A stretch of 64,000 bases of DNA from an uncultured Anaerolineae bacterium. Lineage in GTDB: Bacteria > Chloroflexota > Anaerolineae > Promineifilales > Promineifilaceae. A program made the position numbers and the translations under genes. Below the pieces are notes generated by a model. The model ran no database searches. It was not told the origin of the DNA and was given only the letters and a program-made list of their open reading frames with translations. The stretch covers positions 20,439 to 84,438 of the forward strand of contig CALEAD010000012.1 in assembly GCA_937943625.1 (NCBI GenBank), in the 5' to 3' direction. Shown here in pieces: positions 41,490-49,314 of this stretch; within the stretch, counting starts at the first letter, position 1, and the number at the start of each line of letters is the position of its first letter.

Positions 41490-42247
41490 GGTTTTGCTTT
41501 GTGCACATAAAAGCCGATGCCACTCTTTTCCCCCAGCCTGCCTGCCATGACCAATCGCCGCAGCAGGGGGGAGGGACGATAGCGATCTTCCCCCCACTCA
41601 GCAAAGAGCGCCTGCATGACGCCCAACACCGCATCCAGGCCCAGGTAGTCGGCCCAGGCCAGGGGGCCGCGCGGGTAGTTGGCCCCCTGGCGCATCGCCT
41701 GATCAATGTCCGCGGCGCTGGCGACCCCCTCGAGCACGGCGCTGGCGGCTTCGTTGATCAGACAGCAAACGGTGCGTGCGCGCACCAGCCCTGGACCATC
41801 GGCGACAACGGCCGTTTCCCACCCCATTTCCTGCCAGAACGCCTGCGCCTCTGCTAGGGCGGCATCGGCTGTTTGCAGCGCCCGCGCCAGCTCGACGACG
41901 CCCGTGGCGCCCAGCGGCGGCAAAACGGCAAAGCCGACAACCCGTTGCGGTGCGTCCAACCAGGAAGCGGCCTGCGTGGCGCTACTGTTCAGTGCCGAAC
42001 TCAATATCAGCGCCCGCGCGCTCAACCCCTGGCTCAGTGCGCGCAGCAGCTGGCGCTTATCTGACAGCGATTCGTGATACAGTTCAATTGCCACGTCGGC
42101 GTCACTGAGCTGTTGCCAGAGACGGCCGTTTTCCTGCGCGCTCTGCATGTCCTCAGCCAGATACAGGTGGGTTTCATGACCGGCTGCCAGGCACACCTGG
42201 CCTACTTCGGTAAGAAACGGGATTTCCCCCACAACGATAACTTTCAT
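41486..42247 (-). CDS. 3-hydroxyacyl-CoA dehydrogenase-like protein with degenerate NAD site
   Basis: A 253-residue protein. The C-terminal 3HCDH helical domain is plain (GLVRARTVCCLINEAASAVL, MRQGANYPRGPLAWADYLGL, GRLGEKSGIGFY). The N-terminal Rossmann half starts MKVIVVGEIPFLTEVGQVCL, where true 3HCDH enzymes have GxGxxG, and lacks a normal catalytic His-Glu pair. It may therefore bind another ligand or act as a subunit rather than as an NAD-dependent dehydrogenase. It overlaps the zinc-ribbon gene by 4 bp and follows the pyridoxal-phosphate enzyme gene by 3 bp, so the three form a unit. Confidence 0.75.
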   Translation of the reverse strand: MKVIVVGEIPFLTEVGQVCLAAGHETHLYLAEDMQSAQENGRLWQQLSDADVAIELYHESLSDKRQLLRALSQGLSARALILSSALNSSATQAASWLDAPQRVVGFAVLPPLGATGVVELARALQTADAALAEAQAFWQEMGWETAVVADGPGLVRARTVCCLINEAASAVLEGVASAADIDQAMRQGANYPRGPLAWADYLGLDAVLGVMQALFAEWGEDRYRPSPLLRRLVMAGRLGEKSGIGFYVHKAKP

Positions 42248-42250
42248 AGC

Positions 42251-43240
42251 TCAACCCAGCTTTTCGGCAAAAGCAGGCAGCGCCGGCGCGCCCCCCGTGT
42301 GCCAAAACAGCACAGTTTGCCTCCTGGTAAAAGCGCCCCAGCGAATCAGGTCAATCAAACCACCCATAGCCCGCCCGGTGTAAACTGGGTCGAGCAAAAT
42401 CCCTTCCAGTTGCGCTACCATACGCACAGCTTCGCGCTCACTCTCACCCACCACTGCATATCCCTCGCCCACGTAATCATCATTCACGTTTACCCGGTCG
42501 GCCAGAGAAAGCGTGCCCAGTCCCAGGTGCGTGGCCGTAGCCGTCGCCAGCGCCGCCACCTGCGTATGCAGCGCCTGCGTCTCGGCGGCGACGCTAATGC
42601 CCAAAATCTCACCGCGAAAGTCATACACAGTTGCCCCCAGCACCATGCCCGCCTGTGTGCCGCCACTGCCGCTGGCGACAATAATGAAGTCTATATTCAG
42701 GTTTGCCGTTGCTATCTGTGTTTTTAATTCTTCCATAGCCAGCACATAGCCGGTCGCGCCCACCACATTAGAGCCGCCCAGGGGAATCTGATAGGGCGTA
42801 TGTCCCATCGTGCGCAGTTCAGCGCACACCGCGCCCATAAGCGCGACCGTGTCTTGATCGCTGCTCCAATAGAGGTGTGCTCCCAGGAGTTCATCGAGCA
42901 GCAAATTGCCCGTGACTGCAGCGGGAGGATTGCCCTTTAGCACCAGGCTGCACCCCAGGCCATAGGCGGCGGCAGCAGCGGCCGTTTGGCGGCAGTGGTT
43001 GCTCTGCGCGGCGCCAGTCGTCACCAGGTAGTCACAGCCCTGTGCCAGCGCTTCTGCTACTAAAAATTCGAGTTTGCGCGCCTTGTTGCCACCCCCGGCC
43101 AAACCCGTCTGGTCATCCCGTTTGATGAGCAGCGTGGGGCCGCCCAGGTGCTTGCTTAAGCGCGCCAACGGCTGGATGGGGGTGGGGAGTTGCGCCAGTG
43201 GCACACGTTTAGGGTAGTTGGGCTTTGGTTGGTTGCTCAT
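42251..43240 (-). CDS. D-cysteine desulfhydrase / ACC deaminase family PLP enzyme
   Basis: A 329-residue fold-type II pyridoxal-phosphate enzyme. The Schiff-base Lys region reads KRDDQTGLAGGGNKARKLEF, followed by TTGAAQSNHCRQTAAAAAAY and the phosphate loop VASGSGGTQAGMVLG. The YTGRAMGGLIDLI segment near the end is typical. Members split D-cysteine to sulfide, pyruvate and ammonia or deaminate ACC; the two cannot be separated safely here. The ATG at 43240 gives MSNQPKPNYPKR; the longer frame to 43387 translates the pilin terminator and pilin 3' end backwards and is not real. It is followed at once by the 3HCDH-like gene. Confidence 0.88.
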   Translation of the reverse strand: MSNQPKPNYPKRVPLAQLPTPIQPLARLSKHLGGPTLLIKRDDQTGLAGGGNKARKLEFLVAEALAQGCDYLVTTGAAQSNHCRQTAAAAAAYGLGCSLVLKGNPPAAVTGNLLLDELLGAHLYWSSDQDTVALMGAVCAELRTMGHTPYQIPLGGSNVVGATGYVLAMEELKTQIATANLNIDFIIVASGSGGTQAGMVLGATVYDFRGEILGISVAAETQALHTQVAALATATATHLGLGTLSLADRVNVNDDYVGEGYAVVGESEREAVRMVAQLEGILLDPVYTGRAMGGLIDLIRWGAFTRRQTVLFWHTGGAPALPAFAEKLG

Positions 43241-43288
43241 AGGTTGCTGATTATAGCCGTTTCGCAAACGGCCGTCAGCTTTGGCAAC

Positions 43289-43323
43289 AAAAAAGCCCCA
43301 CCGGATGGGGTGGGGCTTTTTTA
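43289..43323 (-). terminator. Rho-independent terminator after the first Flp pilin gene
   Basis: AAAAAAGCCCCACC and GGGTGGGGCTTTTTT form a strong stem with a short GGATG loop and A/T runs on both sides, so it works in either direction. An identical copy lies at 43699-43733. Confidence 0.9.
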
Positions 43324-43343
43324 TAGGTTTCTTGTGACTAAAA

Positions 43344-43496
43344 TTAGCCGCCGAGGCCGCTGGTGATACGGCTGAAGACGTTACCAATCTGCGGGCCGAG
43401 CAGCGTGAGGATGGCGATGATGACTATGGCCACAAGCACCAGAACCAGCGCGTACTCTACCAGACCTTGACCTTGTTCACGATTCAAGAATAACAT
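43344..43496 (-). CDS. Flp-type IVb pilin, copy 1 (50 residues)
   Basis: A short gene. The product begins MLFLNREQGQGLVEYALVLV and ends IGNVFSRITSGLGG. The prepilin peptidase site is EQG|QGLVEY, giving Glu at +5 and Tyr at +6 as in Flp pilins, followed by a hydrophobic helix. GGAGG lies about 7 bases before the ATG. Flp pilins build Tad-type adhesive fibres, but no tad genes are in this window, so assembly must come from elsewhere. Copy 2 at 43754 differs by one residue (Ile24 here, Val24 there). Confidence 0.9.
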   Translation of the reverse strand: MLFLNREQGQGLVEYALVLVLVAIVIIAILTLLGPQIGNVFSRITSGLGG

Positions 43497-43698
43497 TTAG
43501 GACCTCCATAGAATTGAATGAAAAAGTTACGTACTAGTGAATATAGTAATTGGTTAGCCAGGTTTTCGCAATAGTCTCTCGGTACCAATTGGAATGTAAC
43601 TTTTCAGACCAGTAGGAATCTGGTTTTACAGCCGCGATACCGTCTATTGGCGTTGTTCATACGGCGTATAGTCAGGCAGCATGAGCAGTTGGCAAAAC

Positions 43699-43733
43699 AA
43701 AAAAGCCCCACCGGATGGGGTGGGGCTTTTTTA
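43699..43733 (-). terminator. Rho-independent terminator after the second Flp pilin gene
   Basis: Exact duplicate of the stem at 43289-43323. Each pilin gene thus carries its own terminator, so the two can be transcribed as separate short mRNAs. Confidence 0.9.
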
Positions 43734-43753
43734 TAGGTTTCTTGTGACTAAAA

Positions 43754-43906
43754 TTAGCCGCCGAGGCCGCTGGTGATACGGCTGAAGACGTTACCAATCT
43801 GCGGGCCGAGCAGCGTGAGGATGGCGATGATGACCACAGCGACGAGCACCAGAACCAGCGCGTACTCTACCAGACCTTGACCTTGTTCACGATTTAAGAA
43901 TAACAT
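43754..43906 (-). CDS. Flp-type IVb pilin, copy 2 (50 residues)
   Basis: Nearly identical to copy 1 (one conservative residue change and a few silent changes around codons 20-25). Same GGAGG before the ATG, same processing site EQG|QGLVEY. The repeated unit of about 212 bp includes Shine-Dalgarno, gene and terminator (43289-43504 and 43699-43914), while the sequence between the units is unrelated. This points to a recent duplication kept uniform by selection or gene conversion. Confidence 0.9.
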   Translation of the reverse strand: MLFLNREQGQGLVEYALVLVLVAVVIIAILTLLGPQIGNVFSRITSGLGG

Positions 43907-44092
43907 TTAGGACCTCCGTAAGAATTGAATGTGAAAGTAAACAACTGTTCCTCATCATAATTCTAATGTTTGATTCTTGCAATAGTCCTTACGTACTGTT
44001 TTGGTGGCAACTTTGGGAAATTGGGGTGAAAATAGCTGCGATGGTTTGAGGCTGCAAGCTGAAATGCTAAATTGACCGGAAAGATTCTGCGT

Positions 44093-45310
44093 ATGAGCAG
44101 TGAGTATTTGCATGAGGAACCGCACGATATTTTGTGCGAAGGGTGGCTGCACAAGGCAATGGTACTGCTGAGTGTGCCGGATCGCTGGCCAGCCTGGGGA
44201 ATAGCCGCGCTGGCAACTGCGATGGCGTCGCTGGTTGCGTTGGTCTGGTGGTGGGCGCGAGCTAATTTAGGCGTGGCGGGGTGGGCAACGGCCGTTTTCC
44301 TGGTTGCGTCTTTGTTGGATATGCTACTGTTGGTTCAGCTGCCGCGACGCGGTCTCTCTTTTGGCCCGTGGAAGTCGCAGTGGGTGGTGCTGGCGTTGCC
44401 GCGCCTGGTCGCGGCGTTGCTGCTGACTGGACTGGTGTATGGGGGCGCCCCCTGGCTGGCTCTGGCGCTGCTCGTCCTGGTGCAGGGAGGGGCCACCTTG
44501 CTGGCTGTGTGGGGCTTTGTGATTGAACCATTCCGTGTGGGACTGACCAGGCTGACCATTGCCACAGACCGCCTGCTGCCAACGGCTGCCCCCATCCGCC
44601 TGCTGCACATTAGTGACCTGCATATCGAGCGGCTAACCAGACGGGAAACGGCCGTGTTGCATCTGGCGCAGCAATGCCAGCCTGACCTGATTGTCATTAC
44701 CGGCGATTATGTCAATCTTTCTTACAACACGGACCCCGTCACCCATGCGCAGGTGCGCGACCTGTTGCAAAAGCTGGATGCGCCGCATGGTGTGTATGCC
44801 ACGTTGGGCAGCATCACTGTAGACTTACGTGAAGAGGTCGTGCCCATTTTTGACGGCCTGCCCATTCACCTGCTGCGGCGCGATTGGCACGAAATCAGGT
44901 TGGACGAGGCGCGCGCGATTGTGCTGCTGGGCATGGATTGCACGCATCACTTGCCGACCGACCGCGCGCGGCTGGCGCATCTTCACGCCAGCGCCCCCAA
45001 CAGCGTGCCGCAAATTTTGCTCTATCACTCGCCGGAGCTAATGCCAGAAGCAGTGGCGCACGGCGTTGACCTGTATTTGTGTGGCCATACGCACGGGGGA
45101 CAGGTGCGGCTGCCGCTGGTTGGCGCTTTGTTGACCAGTTCCCAGCTTGGCCGGCGCTATGTGATGGGGCTGTACCGCGAGGGGCGCACGCACCTGTATG
45201 TTAGCCGGGGGTTGGGGCTGGAGGGGCTAAGCGCACCGCGCGTGCGCCTGCTGGCGCCACCGGAAATGGCGCTGATCACATTGGTGCCCGCCACGGCGCA
45301 CACAGGCTAA
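44093..45310 (+). CDS. Membrane-anchored metallophosphoesterase lacking the GNHD motif
   Basis: A 405-residue protein. Residues about 20-150 form four membrane helices (WGIAALATAMASLVALVWWW and following), then a calcineurin-like phosphoesterase domain: LLHISDLHIERL, VITGDYVNLSY, ILLYHSPE and DLYLCGHTHGGQV. The expected GNHD motif is replaced by LGSITVDLREE (encoded at about 44803-44830), so the bridging Asn ligand and the catalytic His are missing. YkuE-like family members act on lipid-linked phosphates at the membrane. Activity of this one is doubtful, or the chemistry has changed. The ATG at 44093 follows GGAAAGA; a TTG at 44072 is less likely. Confidence 0.8.
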   Translation: MSSEYLHEEPHDILCEGWLHKAMVLLSVPDRWPAWGIAALATAMASLVALVWWWARANLGVAGWATAVFLVASLLDMLLLVQLPRRGLSFGPWKSQWVVLALPRLVAALLLTGLVYGGAPWLALALLVLVQGGATLLAVWGFVIEPFRVGLTRLTIATDRLLPTAAPIRLLHISDLHIERLTRRETAVLHLAQQCQPDLIVITGDYVNLSYNTDPVTHAQVRDLLQKLDAPHGVYATLGSITVDLREEVVPIFDGLPIHLLRRDWHEIRLDEARAIVLLGMDCTHHLPTDRARLAHLHASAPNSVPQILLYHSPELMPEAVAHGVDLYLCGHTHGGQVRLPLVGALLTSSQLGRRYVMGLYREGRTHLYVSRGLGLEGLSAPRVRLLAPPEMALITLVPATAHTG

Positions 45311-45353
45311 AAAACTTTTGTCACTTTGCCCCACTCGCGCTATAAACAAGCCT

Positions 45354-46763
45354 ATGCCCGAAACTGGTGAACCCCTTAGCGACCGTGAGCGAGATGTGCT
45401 GACCTACATGGTGCAGGGAGCCTCCAACAAGGAGATTGCCGCGCAGTTGGTCATTAGCGAAAATACGGTGAAGGTTCATCTGCGCCGCATTTATACCAAG
45501 TTGGGGGCGTCTTCGCGCACCGAAGCGACAGCGCTGGCCTTGCAAAAGGGGCTGGTGACGCTGCCGGGGTTGGAACCCACAGATGAGAGCGCTTCTCTGG
45601 TTGCGGCCGTTTCTGCACCAGAGATGCCCCCCCCCAGGGAAGTGGTTGCTGCGCCTATGGCAGAGCTAACGGCCGTTGCCCCTCCGCCAGCTGCCCCTGC
45701 CCCTACCTCCCTATCCTGGCGCACGCTCAGCCTGGGGTTGGCGTTGCTGGCCATTGCGATCTTGCTTGGGCTGCTCATCTGGCAGCAAAATGGCTTTACA
45801 GGCACGGCCGCAGCCACGCCCACAGAAGTGGCCAAACCTTTTACCGAACAGCCGCTGGGGGATTCTCGCTGGCTGCTGAGCCGCCCGATGCCGGCTGCGC
45901 GCGCAGGCATGGGCATCGCCGCCATCGGCCTGGACATTTACCTGATTGGTGGCGAGGGGGTGGCCGGGGTGGTGAATGACGTGGACGTGTACAACACCAC
46001 GCAACGCCAGTGGCAGCACGGTGTGCCCAAGCCAACGGCCGTTGCCGACTTAACGGCCGCTGTGCTCTTTGGCGAAATTTATCTTCCCGGTGGACGTGGC
46101 GCGGATGGCCAGCCAACGGCCGTCGTCGAGGTTTACAGCCCGGCCAACAATCTCTGGCGCAATGTTTCTCCCTTGCCCGTGCCCCTGAGTGGCGGCCTGG
46201 CGCTCGAAGAGGGAGGCCATCTTTACTTTTTCGGTGGCTGGGATGGTCAGGCTTATGTCCACACTGCTTACAAATACGATCCAGCGCTAGATACCTGGCA
46301 GCCGTTGCCCCCCATGAGGCACGCGCGCGCCTACACCGCTGGGGGGACGATAGGCAGCACGCTTTATGTCGTGGGTGGGTTTGATGGCGAAAGCGAATTG
46401 AACGACTGTGCCGTGTTCGACACAAACGAAAACAGCTGGCATGATTGCCCGCCGTTGCTGCAAAAGCGCGCCGGCGCCGGCGGTGTGGTGCTGCTCAACA
46501 AGCTATACATTCTCGGTGGTGGGCTGCAGCCGGAAAGTGGTATCCTCTATGGCGAAGAGTACAATCCTGCCACACAATCCTGGCACACGCTGGATACGCC
46601 CATGCTGGCTGATGCCGGCCATTGGCGCGCCCCGGCGGTCACAAATGTGGAAACACGCATTTATGCCTTTGGCGGCCGCCAGGGGGAAACGCTGCTGGCA
46701 GACACCTTTGTGCTGCGCGCCGTTTTCCAGACCTTTTTGCCCGCTTTTCCCTCCCAGCCATGA
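45354..46763 (+). CDS. LuxR-type HTH, membrane helix and Kelch propeller fusion
   Basis: A 469-residue protein. Residues about 5-65 are a LuxR-type DNA-binding domain (LSDRERDVLTYMVQGASNKE, ENTVKVHLRRIYTKLGA). A Pro/Ala-rich linker follows, then one membrane helix near 128-148 (LSLGLALLAIAILLGLLIWQ), then an outer Kelch beta-propeller with five or six units (YLIGGEGVAGVVNDVDVYNT, LYFFGGWDGQAYVHTAYKYD, LYVVGGFDGESELNDCAVFD). The layout fits a one-component membrane sensor in which an external ligand for the propeller influences DNA binding inside. It overlaps the next gene by ATGA. The ATG at 45354 lacks a clear Shine-Dalgarno. Confidence 0.85.
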   Translation: MPETGEPLSDRERDVLTYMVQGASNKEIAAQLVISENTVKVHLRRIYTKLGASSRTEATALALQKGLVTLPGLEPTDESASLVAAVSAPEMPPPREVVAAPMAELTAVAPPPAAPAPTSLSWRTLSLGLALLAIAILLGLLIWQQNGFTGTAAATPTEVAKPFTEQPLGDSRWLLSRPMPAARAGMGIAAIGLDIYLIGGEGVAGVVNDVDVYNTTQRQWQHGVPKPTAVADLTAAVLFGEIYLPGGRGADGQPTAVVEVYSPANNLWRNVSPLPVPLSGGLALEEGGHLYFFGGWDGQAYVHTAYKYDPALDTWQPLPPMRHARAYTAGGTIGSTLYVVGGFDGESELNDCAVFDTNENSWHDCPPLLQKRAGAGGVVLLNKLYILGGGLQPESGILYGEEYNPATQSWHTLDTPMLADAGHWRAPAVTNVETRIYAFGGRQGETLLADTFVLRAVFQTFLPAFPSQP

Positions 46764-49309
46764 GTAGCCAACCAGCGCGCATGGAGTTGTCAAACTGGGC
46801 ACAGTACGGCCGTTTGGCGTGCGCACTGGCCTTATTACTGGGGGGGCTACTCTTTTTGCTTGTGGGCATGCTGGGCGCACTGCCGCATCGCAGCCTGCGC
46901 CAGGTATTTTCCCCCATCATAGCCATAGACCTGAGCCAACCGCGCCACAATGCCATCACCCTCATCCCCAACGGCGCGCTCACCTTACAGCAAACGTTCA
47001 CGCCGCGCCATGATGGCCTGCGTGAGCTGGAAATACGCTTCGCCCGCGCCGATGATGGCAGCGCCGCTGGCGCGTCTACCGGGCAAATTCACCTGCGCCT
47101 CAGCGATGCTGCCGGTCAGACGGTAAGCCAGGCCTCGCTGCCCAACGCGACAATTGCGCACAGCCAGACGCACATGCTGCAATTTGCGCCGCAGCCCCGT
47201 TCAGCGGGGCAGGTGTATACGCTTTCGCTGCGCGGCGCGGAGCGGAATGAGGTGGCGCTGTGGGGGTATAGCCTGGATGTGCACGCCGGTGGGGAGCTGT
47301 CACTGGGATATGAAGGGGAGGATGGGACAACGGCCGTTGCCCCGCCTATAGACGTGGCCGACCTGATGTTTACCACGCGCTACCAGCTTACCTGGGGCAG
47401 CGCCCTGGCTTACCTGGGTGGTGCGCTGTGGCGAGAGGGAGGCTTTTTGTTGCTGGCACTGTTTTTTTTGTTGCTGCCGGGGGCGCTGCTGCTGCAATTC
47501 TGGCCGTTGCGCGGCGGGGGGATGGCGTGGCTGGGGGTGGCACTGGCTTTGGGTACGGCCGTGTGGCCGCTGGTGTGGCAATTTAGCACACTGCTCGGCT
47601 GGCATTGGCGCCCCTGGTCGCTGTGGCTGCTGCTGGTGCTGGGTTGGCTGGCTGTTTGGGCAGTGGGCATCAGCAGACAGGAGAGTGGCGGCAGGAGAGT
47701 GCCAACCGCCACTCTCCAGGCGCTAATCACTCCATTGCATCCACTCTTCTCACCCCGCCTCTCCCTTGTGGATGGAGTGCTGCTGGTTGTGCTATTGCTG
47801 GGGCTAACTGTGCGCCTGCTGGCGGTGCGTGATCTGGCTGCACCCCCCTGGGTGGATGCCAGCCGCCATGCGCTGATCACGGCCGTCATGCGTGATAGTG
47901 GCCAGGTCATCCGCGATTATGGTGCTTATTTGCCGGTTGATCGTTTTCCCTACCACTATGGTCTGCACACCCTCACTGCCAGCCTGGCACTGCTGACACA
48001 ACGGCCGTTGCCCGATTTGCTGCTCACCTTTGGCCAACTGCTGAATGCGCTGGTTCCCCTGACCGTGTATGCGGCCCTGCGACTGCTTACGCGGCGGCCA
48101 TTGGCGGCGCTGCTGGCTTCCTTTCTCGTGGCGCTGCCCTTTCTTTTCCCTGCCTACTACGCCACCTGGGGGCGCCTGACGCAGCTTGCGGCCATGCTGG
48201 TGATGCCCCTGACACTGGCGTTGACCTGGCTGCTGCTGCGTGGCGGACGGCGCTGGCAGCGTGCCTGGTGGCTGCTGGCGCTGCTGACGGCCGGGCTATT
48301 TTTGCTGCATTTTCGCGTGTTTACCTATTATTTGCCATTTGTGCCCCTGGTCTGGCTGCTGAGCGCGGGCAGAAACGGCCGTTACCTGCTGTTGGCGGCG
48401 GTTGGCGGGCTGCTGCTGGTTGCGCCGCACCTGTTCTACCTGCGCGCCGTAGCGGATCCCCTGAGTGCGTTTGACAGCAGCGGCAGCGGTTACAATACGT
48501 TCCCCAGCGGCTACCTGACGGCTGGCTGGGAGCGTGCCTTCGTCATAGCCAGTGCCCTGTGCCTGTTGCCCGTTTTGTGGCAGGTGTTGCGCCGTTGCCG
48601 CCGGGCGCTGTTGCCACTGGCTTTGGTCACGTGGGTGGGCGTGCTCTTCCTGCTGCTGGCTGGGGAGCGGCTGGGGCTGCCAGAGACGTGGCTGTTTAAC
48701 CTGAACAGCATGTATATCACCCTCTTTTTGCCCCAGGCCATGTTGCTGGGCCTGATGGGAGAGCAGCTCTGGCGCTGGCTGGCACGCCAGCGCTGGTGGC
48801 TGCAATTGTCGGCCAGCGCCGCCACCGGGGCGCTGCTGCTGGCGCTGTTGCTGTTTGGCGTGCGCAGCCAGATTGCCATTCTGAACCCGCAAACCATTCT
48901 GGTGCAGCCGCCTGACCTGGCGGGTATCGCCTGGGTGGATGCCAATCTGCCGCCGCAGGCGCTGCTGGCGGTGAATAGCTGGCGCTGGCTGGGGAATGCG
49001 TGGGCGGGTCAAGATGGCGCCGCCTGGCTGACGCCTCTGACTGGCCGACAAACGACGACCCCGCCGGCGGATTATATGTACAGCACGGCGCTGGCGGCGT
49101 GGGTATTGGCATTTAATGAAACGGCCGTTGGCGTGATGGATTGGCATGACCCGGCGCAGGCGGCCTGGCTGAAAGAGCAGGGAGTCAGCCATATTTTTGT
49201 GGGCGCGCGCGGCGGCTTTTTTGACCCGGCGGCTCTTGGCAAGAACCCCGCTCTTGCGCTATTGTATGCCCATGATGGTGTTTTTGTCTTTGCTTTGAAG
49301 GATGAATAA
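46760..49309 (+). CDS. Large polytopic membrane protein, probable glycosyltransferase-like
   Basis: An 849-residue protein. One N-terminal helix (ACALALLLGGLLFLLVGMLG) is followed by an outer beta domain (about 40-200), then some 14 membrane helices (LLLALFFLLLPGALLLQFWP and onward) and a short outer C-terminal part. The loop PYHYGLHTLTASLALLTQRP and the DLAAPPWVDASRHALITAVM region resemble polyprenyl-phosphate sugar transferases (GT39/PMT-like), but catalytic Asp pairs are not certain. A 12-bp inverted repeat (47680-47691 with 47706-47717) encodes the cytoplasmic segment RQESGGRRVPTATLQ and looks inserted. It is coupled to the HTH-Kelch gene by ATGA. Confidence 0.72.
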   Translation: MSSQPARMELSNWAQYGRLACALALLLGGLLFLLVGMLGALPHRSLRQVFSPIIAIDLSQPRHNAITLIPNGALTLQQTFTPRHDGLRELEIRFARADDGSAAGASTGQIHLRLSDAAGQTVSQASLPNATIAHSQTHMLQFAPQPRSAGQVYTLSLRGAERNEVALWGYSLDVHAGGELSLGYEGEDGTTAVAPPIDVADLMFTTRYQLTWGSALAYLGGALWREGGFLLLALFFLLLPGALLLQFWPLRGGGMAWLGVALALGTAVWPLVWQFSTLLGWHWRPWSLWLLLVLGWLAVWAVGISRQESGGRRVPTATLQALITPLHPLFSPRLSLVDGVLLVVLLLGLTVRLLAVRDLAAPPWVDASRHALITAVMRDSGQVIRDYGAYLPVDRFPYHYGLHTLTASLALLTQRPLPDLLLTFGQLLNALVPLTVYAALRLLTRRPLAALLASFLVALPFLFPAYYATWGRLTQLAAMLVMPLTLALTWLLLRGGRRWQRAWWLLALLTAGLFLLHFRVFTYYLPFVPLVWLLSAGRNGRYLLLAAVGGLLLVAPHLFYLRAVADPLSAFDSSGSGYNTFPSGYLTAGWERAFVIASALCLLPVLWQVLRRCRRALLPLALVTWVGVLFLLLAGERLGLPETWLFNLNSMYITLFLPQAMLLGLMGEQLWRWLARQRWWLQLSASAATGALLLALLLFGVRSQIAILNPQTILVQPPDLAGIAWVDANLPPQALLAVNSWRWLGNAWAGQDGAAWLTPLTGRQTTTPPADYMYSTALAAWVLAFNETAVGVMDWHDPAQAAWLKEQGVSHIFVGARGGFFDPAALGKNPALALLYAHDGVFVFALKDE

Positions 49310-49314
49310 TAAAC

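Noticed and set aside
42251..43387. N-terminal extension of the PLP enzyme to 43387
   Set aside because: It would translate the pilin terminator and the reverse of the pilin 3' end; the ATG at 43240 gives the normal family start.
43289..43914. Pilin duplication considered as an IS pair or attachment site
   Set aside because: The repeat unit is a gene with its Shine-Dalgarno and terminator; there is no transposase or integrase and no target duplication.
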